DNA from: Phocaeicola barnesiae DSM 18169 = JCM 13652
GTDB lineage: Bacteria; Bacteroidota; Bacteroidia; Bacteroidales; Bacteroidaceae
DNA: 64,000 nucleotides
Direction of reading: 5' to 3'
Assembly: GCF_000374585.1 (NCBI RefSeq)
Contig: NZ_KB894649.1
Coordinates: forward strand, 124,001 to 188,000
A program made the translations under genes and the position numbers. Below are positions 8,967-17,204 of this stretch, piece after piece; position 1 is the stretch's first letter; the number at the start of each line of letters is the position of its first letter. The notes under the pieces were generated by a model. That model was not told where the DNA came from. It saw only the letters and a program-made list of their open reading frames with translations, and did no database searches.

Positions 8967-9446
8967 ATGATGCATAATTGGTTTGAGTGTAAAATCCGCT
9001 ACGAGAAGATTGCTGAAAACGGAATGAGCAAGAAAGTAACGGAACCCTATCTGGTTGACGCACTTAGCTTTACTGAAGCTGAATCGCGTATCATTGAAGA
9101 AATTACTCCTTTCATCAGCGGAGAATTTACCGTAGCCGACATCAAACGGGCCAACTACAGTGAACTGTTCCCCTGCGAAGAAGACGCGGCAGACCGCTGG
9201 TTCAAATGCAAACTGTATTTCATCACCCTGGATGAGAAAAGCGGAGCAGAAAAGAAGACAGCGACCAACATGCTGGTCCAAGCAGCCGATTTACGGGATG
9301 CCGTGAAGAAACTGGACGAAGGGATGCAAGGCAGCATGGCCGATTACAGCATCGCCTCCATCGCAGAAACGGCCATCATGGACGTTTATCCGTATTCGGC
9401 AGAACCGGATGTAAAACCGGAATTCCCGGAAGCAGCAAACCGATAA
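8967..9446 (+). CDS. DUF4494 domain-containing protein
   Basis: A 159-residue cytosolic protein with no signal peptide. It shows two similar halves: HNWFECKIRYEKI...KKVTEPYLVDALSFTEAESRI, and RWFKCKLYFITLDEKSGAEKKT...MLVQAADLRDAVKKL. This suggests an internal duplication with a WFxCKxxY beta-strand repeat. The pattern matches DUF4494, which appears confined to Bacteroidetes. No biochemical function is known to me. It is followed 24 nt later by the yggS-type gene, with which it is probably cotranscribed. Confidence 0.85.
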   Translation: MMHNWFECKIRYEKIAENGMSKKVTEPYLVDALSFTEAESRIIEEITPFISGEFTVADIKRANYSELFPCEEDAADRWFKCKLYFITLDEKSGAEKKTATNMLVQAADLRDAVKKLDEGMQGSMADYSIASIAETAIMDVYPYSAEPDVKPEFPEAANR

Positions 9447-9470
9447 TCATCAATATATCATATAGCCACC

Positions 9471-10139
9471 ATGGACATTCAACAAAATCTGAAAGAAGTA
9501 CTCGCGGACATTCCGCAACAGGTGCGGTTGGTGGCTGTTTCCAAGTTTCATCCCAAGGAAGCGATAGAAGCAGCATATACAGCCGGACAACGTATATTCG
9601 GCGAAAGCAAGGTACAGGAACTGGAAGAGAAGTATGCCTCCTTGCCCAAAGATATCGAATGGCACTTCATCGGTCATCTACAGACCAATAAAGTGAAATA
9701 CATCGCTCCATACATAGCAATGATTCATGCCGTAGATACCTACAAGCTGTTGGCCGAAATCGACCGTCAGGCAGCCAAGGCAGGCCGTACCATCTCCTGC
9801 CTGCTGGAAATACACATCGCCCAGGAAGAAAGCAAATACGGTTTCTCACTGCAGGAATGCCGTGACATGCTGGACGAAGGCAGTTGGAAAGGACTGAAAA
9901 ATATCCGCATCTGCGGATTGATGGGAATGGCTACCTACACCGATGACACAGACCAGATTCGTAACGAATTCAAGACACTGCATGATTTCTTCCTCGAACT
10001 GAAACAGAAACATTTCCAGGATACGGACTCGTTCAAGGAAATTTCCATGGGAATGTCGCACGATTATCAGCTGGCCATCGAGGAAGGCAGCACACTGGTA
10101 CGCATAGGAAGCAAAATATTCGGAGAACGTAACTATTAA
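9471..10139 (+). CDS. yggS: YggS-family PLP homeostasis protein
   Basis: A 222-residue single-domain PLP-binding TIM-barrel protein of the YggS/PROSC (PLPBP) family, which buffers pyridoxal phosphate and affects amino acid and keto acid pools. The PLP lysine is Lys25 in VAVSKFHP. The family blocks FGESKVQELEEK, WHFIGHLQTNK and the C-terminal MGMSHDYQLAIEEGSTLVRIG are intact. Length is normal. The downstream flavoprotein gene begins 10 nt after its stop, so DUF4494, yggS and the flavoprotein look like one operon. Confidence 0.92.
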   Translation: MDIQQNLKEVLADIPQQVRLVAVSKFHPKEAIEAAYTAGQRIFGESKVQELEEKYASLPKDIEWHFIGHLQTNKVKYIAPYIAMIHAVDTYKLLAEIDRQAAKAGRTISCLLEIHIAQEESKYGFSLQECRDMLDEGSWKGLKNIRICGLMGMATYTDDTDQIRNEFKTLHDFFLELKQKHFQDTDSFKEISMGMSHDYQLAIEEGSTLVRIGSKIFGERNY

Positions 10140-10149
10140 ATCAAACTAT

Positions 10150-11127
10150 ATGGCACAACTTAACACAACTTTTGCGGGACTGAAACTGAAGAACCCGATT
10201 ATCGTCGGCAGTTCCGGATTGACCAACAGCGTAGAAAAGATACAGAAGCTCGAACAGGCAGGAGCCGGAGCTGTAGTATTGAAATCGGTATTCGAGGAAC
10301 AGATAAACATGCAGACAGGACAGATGCATGGTTACGGTTCACCCGAAGCAGACGACTATCTGGGCGTTTACGTACGTTCACACGCATTGAACGAACACAT
10401 CAGCATCATTGAAGAAGCCAAGAAAACCTGCACAATCCCTATCATCGCCAGCATCAACTGCTACAGCGACAACGAATGGGTAGATTTCGCCAGACTGATG
10501 GCACAAGCCGGAGCAGACGCTTTGGAAATCAATATTCTGGCTTTACAGACCAGCAAACATTACACTTTCGGCGCGTTCGAACAACAGCACATCGATATTC
10601 TGCGCCACATCAAGAAAGCAGTCAATATCCCGGTCATCATGAAATTGGGAAACAACCTGACTAACCCGGTTGCGCTCATCAACCAGCTTTATGCCAACGG
10701 AGCCGCAGCTGTAGTGTTGTTCAACCGATTCTATCAGCCGGATATCAACATCAAGGACCTGACATTCCGCGCAACGAATGTCATGAGCTCGCCGAACGAA
10801 CTGGCTAACCGTATCCGCTGGACTGCCATTTCATCTGCCGAAGTTCCTCAAATAGACTATGCCATCTCTGGTGGAGTCCACTGCGGCAAAGGCCTTATCA
10901 AGTCCATTCTGGCAGGTGCCACAGCTGTAGAAGTCTGCAGCGCCATCTACCAATACGGCAACAAGACCATCGAGGAAATGAAAAATGAACTGACAACCTG
11001 GATGGATGAAAACGAGTACGAAACAATCGGACAGTTCAAAGGAAAGATGAACGCCGCTGCAGCCGGTGAAATCAATCCGTTCGAACGTACCCAGTTCATG
11101 AAATATTACAGCAATCACGAAGAGTAA
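10150..11127 (+). CDS. dihydroorotate dehydrogenase-like FMN protein
   Basis: A 325-residue TIM-barrel flavoprotein of the dihydroorotate dehydrogenase superfamily. Visible family features are KNPIIVGSSGLTNS at the N-terminus, the phosphate-binding end ISGGVHCGKGLIKSILAGA, and VIMKLGNNLTNP in the barrel. It differs from genuine class 1 and class 2 PyrD in the substrate loop and in the active-site region, where SINCYSDNEW is seen. Homologues are usually annotated as dihydroorotate dehydrogenase-like, so it may act on another substrate. No other pyrimidine gene is present in the window. Confidence 0.75.
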   Translation: MAQLNTTFAGLKLKNPIIVGSSGLTNSVEKIQKLEQAGAGAVVLKSVFEEQINMQTGQMHGYGSPEADDYLGVYVRSHALNEHISIIEEAKKTCTIPIIASINCYSDNEWVDFARLMAQAGADALEINILALQTSKHYTFGAFEQQHIDILRHIKKAVNIPVIMKLGNNLTNPVALINQLYANGAAAVVLFNRFYQPDINIKDLTFRATNVMSSPNELANRIRWTAISSAEVPQIDYAISGGVHCGKGLIKSILAGATAVEVCSAIYQYGNKTIEEMKNELTTWMDENEYETIGQFKGKMNAAAAGEINPFERTQFMKYYSNHEE

Positions 11128-11162
11128 GTCTATACAGACCAGCTCTTCTTTTTCCCTACTCT

Positions 11163-11214
11163 TCCGGAATGAACGGCTTTCTGTCATACAATCCCTTCAT
11201 TCCGGATTTTTTTT
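11163..11214 (+). terminator. intrinsic terminator with T8 tail
   Basis: TCCGGAATGAA (11163-11173) pairs with TTCATTCCGGA (11196-11206), followed by TTTTTTTT. It closes the DUF4494-yggS-flavoprotein operon. Confidence 0.85.
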
Positions 11215-11245
11215 GTGAAGAAGAAACTGTTTTCCAGGAAAAACG

Positions 11246-11275
11246 TTGGGAAAACCTAGAAAAAAAGTATATTTG
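11246..11275 (+). promoter_or_regulatory. Bacteroides-type promoter for acyl-CoA ligase
   Basis: TTG at 11246-11248, a 19-nt spacer and TATATTTG at 11268-11275 fit the consensus. The expected leader is about 38 nt. Confidence 0.8.
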
Positions 11276-11316
11276 CACAGTACATTACATTTTGTGCAAT
11301 CAACAATACCGATAAC

Positions 11317-12975
11317 ATGGAAAAAAGTTTTTTAGCCTTTATAGAAAACAGCATCAAAAAGAATTGGGACATGGATGCCCTGACTGACTACAAAGGCGCA
11401 ACCCTTCAATACAAAGACCTGGCCCGCAAAATTGAGAAACTGCACATCCTGCTGGCCGAAAGTGGAATCCAACCGGGCGACAAAGTGGCCTTATGCGGAC
11501 GGAACAGCTCCCATTGGGGAGTGGCTTTCCTGGCTATCCTGACATACGGTGCCGTGGCTGTACCGATTCTTCATGAATTCAAGGCAGACAACGTGCATAA
11601 CATCATCAATCATTCCGAAGCCCGCCTGCTCTTCGTAGGAGATGTAGTATGGGAATCACTGAATGAAGCGGCCATGCCCAACCTGGAAGGTATCATTCTG
11701 ATGACAGACTTTACCCTTCAGGTATGCCGGAGTGAACGTCTGGAGTATGCACGGGAACACTTGAACGAACTGTTCGGCAAAAAATTCCCCAAGAATTTCC
11801 GGAAGGAACACGTAGCCTACCGGCGCGATGAAGCCGAAGAGCTGGCAGTCATCAACTATACCTCAGGGACCACCAGTTTCTCCAAAGGCGTCATGATTCC
11901 CTACCGGGCACTCTGGTCGAACACCCAGTTCGCCTTCGAGGTACTGAATCTGAAAGCCGGCAGCCGGGTAATCTCCATCCTGCCGATGGCCCACATGTAT
12001 GGACTGGCCTTCGAATTCATCTACGAAGTCTGTGCAGGATGTCATATTTTCTTCCTGACACGTATGCCTAGCCCCAAAATCATCTTCCAGGCCTTTGCCG
12101 AAGTAAAACCGAACATCGTTATCGCTGTTCCACTCATTATCGAGAAAATTATCAAGAAGAACGTGCTTCCTACCCTGGAAACCCTGAAGATGAAAATCCT
12201 GCTCCGGGTACCTGTCATCAACGACAAAATCAAGGAGACCGTGCGCGAGCACATGGTACAGGCCTTCGGAGGTAATTTCTATGAAGTCATTGTGGGAGGA
12301 GCAGCCTTCAACCAGGACGTAGAGAAACTGCTTCGGAGCATCGATTTCCCATATACCGTAGGTTATGGTATGACCGAATGCGCTCCAATTATCTGTTACG
12401 AAGACTGGAAGTTCTTCAAGGCAGGCTCTTGCGGTAAAGCCGCTCCCCGCATGGAAGTAAAGATTGACAGCCAAGACCCGGAACACATCGTAGGAGAAAT
12501 TCTGACACGGGGAGATAACGTCATGCTGGGATATTACAAGAATCCGGAAGCCACAGCACAGGTAATCGATGCTGAAGGATGGCTTCATACCGGCGACCTC
12601 GGTGTCATGGACAAAGAAGGCAATGTATTCATCAAGGGACGGAGCAAGAACATGCTGTTAGGCCCTTCCGGACAAAACATCTACCCGGAAGAAATCGAAG
12701 AGAAGCTGAGCAACATGCCTTATGTCTGTGAGAATATCGTTATCCAACAAAGCGACAACAAGCTCGTAGCGCTTATCTATCCTGATTTTGAAGAGGCTTA
12801 TGCCAACGGACTTTCCCAGGCAGACATTGAAAAAGCCATGGAAGCCAACCGGATAGCCGTCAATGCAGAGCTTCCGGCATACTCGCAGATAGCCCGTGTT
12901 AAAATCTATCCGGAAGAGTTTGAAAAGACTCCGAAGAAGAGTATCAAGCGCTTCCTCTATCAAGATGTAAAATAA
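11317..12975 (+). CDS. AMP-dependent synthetase, long-chain fatty acid-CoA ligase type
   Basis: A 552-residue adenylate-forming enzyme that activates a carboxylic acid through an acyl-adenylate before transfer to CoA or a carrier. The P-loop-like motif reads YTSGTTSFSKGVM, the second motif GYGMTECAPIICYED, and the hinge region GWLHTGDLGVMDKEG. The C-terminal lysine block EKTPKKSIKR is present. Overall it resembles the FadD/AAE branch acting on medium or long-chain fatty acids. It starts its own transcript, and the repeat-rich surface protein begins 4 nt after its stop. Confidence 0.88.
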   Translation: MEKSFLAFIENSIKKNWDMDALTDYKGATLQYKDLARKIEKLHILLAESGIQPGDKVALCGRNSSHWGVAFLAILTYGAVAVPILHEFKADNVHNIINHSEARLLFVGDVVWESLNEAAMPNLEGIILMTDFTLQVCRSERLEYAREHLNELFGKKFPKNFRKEHVAYRRDEAEELAVINYTSGTTSFSKGVMIPYRALWSNTQFAFEVLNLKAGSRVISILPMAHMYGLAFEFIYEVCAGCHIFFLTRMPSPKIIFQAFAEVKPNIVIAVPLIIEKIIKKNVLPTLETLKMKILLRVPVINDKIKETVREHMVQAFGGNFYEVIVGGAAFNQDVEKLLRSIDFPYTVGYGMTECAPIICYEDWKFFKAGSCGKAAPRMEVKIDSQDPEHIVGEILTRGDNVMLGYYKNPEATAQVIDAEGWLHTGDLGVMDKEGNVFIKGRSKNMLLGPSGQNIYPEEIEEKLSNMPYVCENIVIQQSDNKLVALIYPDFEEAYANGLSQADIEKAMEANRIAVNAELPAYSQIARVKIYPEEFEKTPKKSIKRFLYQDVK

Positions 12976-12979
12976 TGAC

Positions 12980-14224
12980 ATGAAACTGAACGTACAAACA
13001 ATGGCGTGGTTCCTGCTGGGTGGTTGCCTGGCAGGAATATCTCCACTACAGGCACAGAAACAGATTGGGCTGAAGAAAGGTCCGAACATCTCGCTGAATA
13101 TCACCAATCCACACAAAGACCCTAAACGGACCTACCTGAACATCGGATTACTCAGCCACTTTCCCCAACTGAACGGTGTAGGAATCAATGTTATCTCCAG
13201 CACTGTACAAGGGAATGCCAACGGCTTCCAGTTATCCGGCATCACTAACATTTCCGGTCTGAATGCTTCAGGAGTTATTATCAGCAGCATAGCGAATGTC
13301 AGCGGCAAGAATCTAAACGGAGTAGCATTGAGTGGGCTGATGAACATAGGCGGAAAACGAGTCAACGGTATACAGTTGTCTGCGCTTGGAAACGTAGGAG
13401 GTGCTTCCCTGAACGGAGTAAGCGTCAGTGGACTGATTAACTTGTCCGGGAAAAATGCGGCAGGATTTCATCTGGCAGGACTTGCGAACATCAACCGCAA
13501 CAACTACCAGGGAATCGCTATCGGAGGACTGATGAATGCCTGCGGTGAAGACAGCAAAGGAGTACAGGTTACGAGCTTACTGAACGTGGCAGGCAAATCC
13601 AGTAAAGGAGTACAGCTGGCAGGACTAGGGAATGTAAGTGTTACCAACCAAGGCCTACAACTGGCCTGCGCCAACTACAGTGAAAAGAACAAGGGACTTC
13701 AATTAGGTGTCGCCAATTTCAGCAACGAAGGGAAAAAGGGCCTTCAAATAGGTATTGTCAACATCAGTGCCGACAGTACGGCTCACCAATGGGGCGTTAT
13801 CAACCTAAAGCCCAAGACCCGCACCCAACTGCTGATTTCCGGCGGAAACGCCAACAAAGCCAATCTTTCAGTCCGCTTCAAAAATAAATACACCTACACA
13901 CAGTTAGGTGCAGGTGCCTATTATTTAGATACGAACAAAGATTTCTCATTCAGCGGATTCTATCGTGCAGGGTTATATATTTCTCTCACATCCAGACTGA
14001 CACTCAATGGTGACGTGGGTTACTACCACATTGAAACGCTCGACAACAAACACGCAGGAATTCCCGCACGTATGTATGCCATCGAGCCACGTATCAGCCT
14101 GGAATATCAAGTACTGAAACGGCTGGGTATCTTTGCAGCAGGAGGCTACAACTGGACCCGGACCTACCAAGGAAACAAGTTCGAGAATAAAGGTGTATTC
14201 GAGGCCGGACTGGTCTTATTCTAA
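12980..14224 (+). CDS. secreted repeat protein, LA_2272-type surface repeats
   Basis: A 414-residue protein with a signal peptide (cleavage near LQAQ, residue 26). From about residue 60 to 290 it carries roughly eleven imperfect repeats of about 21 residues with the pattern N-hydrophobic-S-G-(x)4-G-V/I-x-hydrophobic-S-G-L, for example NVSGKNLNGVALSGLMNIGG. These resemble the LA_2272-type surface repeats first noted in Leptospira. The last 110 residues are rich in alternating aromatic and Gly residues and end in GLVLF, suggesting a small outer membrane beta-barrel or beta-sandwich. It follows the acyl-CoA ligase by 4 nt. Function is unknown. Confidence 0.7.
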   Translation: MKLNVQTMAWFLLGGCLAGISPLQAQKQIGLKKGPNISLNITNPHKDPKRTYLNIGLLSHFPQLNGVGINVISSTVQGNANGFQLSGITNISGLNASGVIISSIANVSGKNLNGVALSGLMNIGGKRVNGIQLSALGNVGGASLNGVSVSGLINLSGKNAAGFHLAGLANINRNNYQGIAIGGLMNACGEDSKGVQVTSLLNVAGKSSKGVQLAGLGNVSVTNQGLQLACANYSEKNKGLQLGVANFSNEGKKGLQIGIVNISADSTAHQWGVINLKPKTRTQLLISGGNANKANLSVRFKNKYTYTQLGAGAYYLDTNKDFSFSGFYRAGLYISLTSRLTLNGDVGYYHIETLDNKHAGIPARMYAIEPRISLEYQVLKRLGIFAAGGYNWTRTYQGNKFENKGVFEAGLVLF

Positions 14225-14229
14225 AGCCA

Positions 14230-14826
14230 TCAGGCGTTCAGCCCGGCGGAACGAACACGGCTCAACGTTTCGGGAGTCATCTGGAGCAGCGACGCAATGT
14301 ATACCAGCGGAGCTCGCTTCAGGATTTCCGGATGAAGCTGCAACAACTTGTTATAACGCTCGTGTGCCGGCTCAAAACGCAAAGTATCGGCTTTTATCTG
14401 TGACTCAATCAGTGATTCCTCAAAGAAACGGCGGTATAGAGTAGCTATCTCTATATTTTTAGCCGCCAGTCCTTCCACCAGCTTCTTAGGAATCTCCCAC
14501 GCAATCGTTGGCTCTAAAGTCTCAATCATCAGACGGGTAGGTTCCTGCTTGAAATAACTTTCCAGACAAATAATGACACCACCTTCGTAACCGATATGCT
14601 CTGTCAAGTCTTTCTCATATTTATAATAAAACTGACGGGTCATCCCCTTCTCGATGTATAACATGGATACACAGACATCACCCGCATCCAACACCCGCTC
14701 CCCTTTCTTGAATTTATGGGGAGTCAGTATTTCCGCGAAAGCATGAAGCGACTCTTTACTCAAAAGGACATGGTTTTCGGCAGCAATTCGCCTCGCTGCC
14801 TCTATGTTGGTCATTGTAGTCATCAT
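14230..14826 (-). CDS. Crp/Fnr-family transcriptional regulator
   Basis: A 198-residue protein with an N-terminal cyclic-nucleotide-binding-type beta-roll (KFKKGERVLDAGDVCVSMLYIEKG) and a short C-terminal helix-turn-helix (YIASLLQMTPETLSRVRS). Bacteroidetes have many such regulators whose effectors are unknown, and the arginines that bind cAMP in E. coli CRP are not obvious here. Its ATG overlaps the stop of the upstream YitT gene by one base in a TAATG junction, so the two are translationally coupled. It converges on the repeat protein gene with only 5 nt between them. Confidence 0.85.
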   Translation of the reverse strand: MMTTMTNIEAARRIAAENHVLLSKESLHAFAEILTPHKFKKGERVLDAGDVCVSMLYIEKGMTRQFYYKYEKDLTEHIGYEGGVIICLESYFKQEPTRLMIETLEPTIAWEIPKKLVEGLAAKNIEIATLYRRFFEESLIESQIKADTLRFEPAHERYNKLLQLHPEILKRAPLVYIASLLQMTPETLSRVRSAGLNA

Positions 14827-15710
14827 TATTTCACTTTAATCCGATCAAATCCCTCTCCAAATACACCGATAACGGCACTCTGAGAAACGAACGCATTCGG
14901 GTCAATATCTTTAATCAAGCGGAATATCGTATTCGATTCACGCTTCTTAGCCAGTACAAACATCAATTTGACGTTGTTATGCGTATAGCAACCGACTCCA
15001 TCAATGAAAGTCACACCACGGTGCATATCCTTGTTGATACGCTGACCGATTTCTTCGTACTTAGAAGAGATGATGAAAAACTGTACAGACTGACGGCTGC
15101 TGTTTACCACCTGGTCGAGCATGAAACTGGAGATAATCAATACGACATAACCGTATACGACTTTCTCCCAATCCTTCAGCACCAGATAACTGGAGGTAAT
15201 GATAATGACATCACAAATCAGAATCACACGTCCCAAAGAGATATCTCTGTATTTATTGACAATGGCTGCAATGATATCGGTACCACCGGTACTACCGTTG
15301 GCAGAGAAAGCGACACCGATACCGGCTCCACAGAACGATGCTCCCAAAACGCACGACATGAAAGGTTGGTTATGAATCAGCGGACCAGTTATCAGCTGTT
15401 GGATGACTGCCAGAATAAAAGTCAAGATAAATACTGCGAAAATGGTCTTCAAACAAAATTTCAGACCCAAAATCTTCAAAGCCAAGAGCAACAACGAGAA
15501 GTTGATTATCAGATACGTGTACTGTACCGGAAATCCTGTAGCCCAATAAATAATGGATGCAATACCAGGAACGGCTCCCGATGGTATATCACTCGGCAAC
15601 AAGAACACGGTCCACCCGATACCATACATAATCATTCCCAATGCAATCAGCAAATAGTCTTTAATTTCTCTATAAACCTGTTTACTCTTAACAGAAAGCG
15701 TTGAACTCAT
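14826..15710 (-). CDS. YitT-family membrane protein with DUF2179 domain
   Basis: A 294-residue inner membrane protein. About five to six hydrophobic helices fill residues 15-205, including the conserved GTDIIA(A)I and PSGAVPGIASI-type blocks of the YitT (DUF161) family. The last 85 residues form a soluble DUF2179 domain (GVTFIDGVGCYTHNNVKLMFV). A transporter role is often suspected but not established. It leads an operon with the Crp/Fnr-like regulator and has a -7 box upstream. Confidence 0.88.
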   Translation of the reverse strand: MSSTLSVKSKQVYREIKDYLLIALGMIMYGIGWTVFLLPSDIPSGAVPGIASIIYWATGFPVQYTYLIINFSLLLLALKILGLKFCLKTIFAVFILTFILAVIQQLITGPLIHNQPFMSCVLGASFCGAGIGVAFSANGSTGGTDIIAAIVNKYRDISLGRVILICDVIIITSSYLVLKDWEKVVYGYVVLIISSFMLDQVVNSSRQSVQFFIISSKYEEIGQRINKDMHRGVTFIDGVGCYTHNNVKLMFVLAKKRESNTIFRLIKDIDPNAFVSQSAVIGVFGEGFDRIKVK

Positions 15711-15739
15711 GGTGCTTTAAATATTTTAAAATTGCGGTG

Positions 15740-15747
15740 CAAAAATA
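15740..15747 (-). promoter_or_regulatory. -7 box TATTTTTG for yitT-crp operon
   Basis: Minus-strand TATTTTTG fits TAnnTTTG, with an expected leader of about 26 nt. No clear -33 box was seen. Confidence 0.5.
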
Positions 15748-15872
15748 GGAAAAATTTTAATCTCTTGACCTACATCAAGGCAAAAAGGAGGATAATTATC
15801 CAAAAATTCTTTCGACACAGACTTTTTTTGTTAACAGGATGATAATTCGCAGAGAAAAGTAAGCCAGGCTCT

Positions 15873-15902
15873 TTTGTAATTGACACTAATTTAGTAATTT
15901 TG
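15873..15902 (+). promoter_or_regulatory. Bacteroides-type promoter for dapL
   Basis: TTTG at 15873-15876, an 18-nt spacer and TAATTTTG at 15895-15902. The expected leader is about 23 nt. Confidence 0.7.
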
Positions 15903-15928
15903 CCGCGAATAAGGACAAAACATCAGGC

Positions 15929-17158
15929 ATGGCATTAGTTAACGAACATCTGTTAAGGCTTCTAGATAATTACCTGTTCACCGATATAACCAGAAAGGTA
16001 AATTCATTCAAGGTAACCCACCCGAAAGCTGAAGTTATCCATCTGGGTATCGGCGATGTTACACGTCCGATTCCTGCAGCCTGCCGCGAAGCCATGTGTA
16101 AAGCGGTCAACGATTTAGGAAAAGCCGAGACCTTCCACGGTTACGGTCCGGAACAAGGATACGATTTCCTGATTGAAGCGATTCTGAAACACGATTATGC
16201 CTCCAGAGGCGTTTCCTTATCGGCCTCGGAAATCTTTATCAGTGACGGCGCGAAGACTGATACGGGTAATCTGGGAGACATTCTCCGCCATGACAACAGC
16301 ATCGGAGTGACCGACCCTATCTACCCTGCATACATAGACTCCAACGTCTCCAGCGGCCGGGCCGGCTATATCGACGAATGGGGGAAATGGAGCAATGTAG
16401 TCTACATTCCCTGCCGGATGGAAAACAATTTCATTCCTCCGATTCCAGAACAACGTATCGATATTATCTATCTCTGCTTCCCCAACAATCCGACTGGAGC
16501 CGTCCTCACCAAAAACGAGTTGAAAAACTGGGTAAACTATGCCATCAAGAACGATGCCCTTATCATTTTCGACGCTGCTTACGAAGCCTATATCCGTCAA
16601 CCAGACATTCCCCACTCCATTTATGAAATAAAAGGTGCCAAGAAAGTGGCCATCGAAATCCGGAGTTTCTCGAAAACAGCCGGCTTCACCGGTGTACGTT
16701 GCGGCTACACGGTCATTCCGAAAGAAGTGACAGCCGCCACCCTCAACGGCGAACGCATTTCACTGAATAAACTGTGGCTACGACGCCAGACGACCAAATT
16801 CAACGGAGCATCGTATATTTCACAACGTGGAGCCGAAGCCGTGTATACCCCGCAAGGCCAGGAAGAGGTGAAGACAATGATTGATTATTATATGGAGAAC
16901 GCCCGACTGATGAAAAAGGCTTTGGGAGGTACCGGACTGAAGGTGTTCGGTGGAGAGAATGCTCCCTACCTGTGGGTAAAGGCACCCGACGGGATGAGCT
17001 CCTGGAAATTCTTCGACAAACTGCTCTATGACGCACAAGTCGTCAGTACCCCCGGTATCGGTTTCGGTCCAAGCGGAGAAGGCTATGTCCGGTTGACCGC
17101 TTTCAACGACCGCAGGCAGTGTGAGGAAGGAATAAAGCGTATATGTCATTATTTATAA
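15929..17158 (+). CDS. dapL: LL-diaminopimelate aminotransferase
   Basis: A 409-residue PLP enzyme that converts tetrahydrodipicolinate and glutamate directly to LL-diaminopimelate, the short route to meso-DAP and lysine for peptidoglycan. The signature start (HLGIGDVTRPIP), the GYGPEQGYDFL segment, FPNNPTGAVL, and the PLP lysine Lys249 in RSFSKTAGFTG are all present. Length matches the DapL family. The glnN gene starts 46 nt after its stop, in a gap with no evident terminator, so cotranscription with glutamine synthetase is possible; both serve nitrogen assimilation. Confidence 0.95.
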   Translation: MALVNEHLLRLLDNYLFTDITRKVNSFKVTHPKAEVIHLGIGDVTRPIPAACREAMCKAVNDLGKAETFHGYGPEQGYDFLIEAILKHDYASRGVSLSASEIFISDGAKTDTGNLGDILRHDNSIGVTDPIYPAYIDSNVSSGRAGYIDEWGKWSNVVYIPCRMENNFIPPIPEQRIDIIYLCFPNNPTGAVLTKNELKNWVNYAIKNDALIIFDAAYEAYIRQPDIPHSIYEIKGAKKVAIEIRSFSKTAGFTGVRCGYTVIPKEVTAATLNGERISLNKLWLRRQTTKFNGASYISQRGAEAVYTPQGQEEVKTMIDYYMENARLMKKALGGTGLKVFGGENAPYLWVKAPDGMSSWKFFDKLLYDAQVVSTPGIGFGPSGEGYVRLTAFNDRRQCEEGIKRICHYL

Positions 17159-17204
17159 AACAAGAAGAAACAACCCCAAAAACTATTAATAAACTTTAGG
17201 TATT

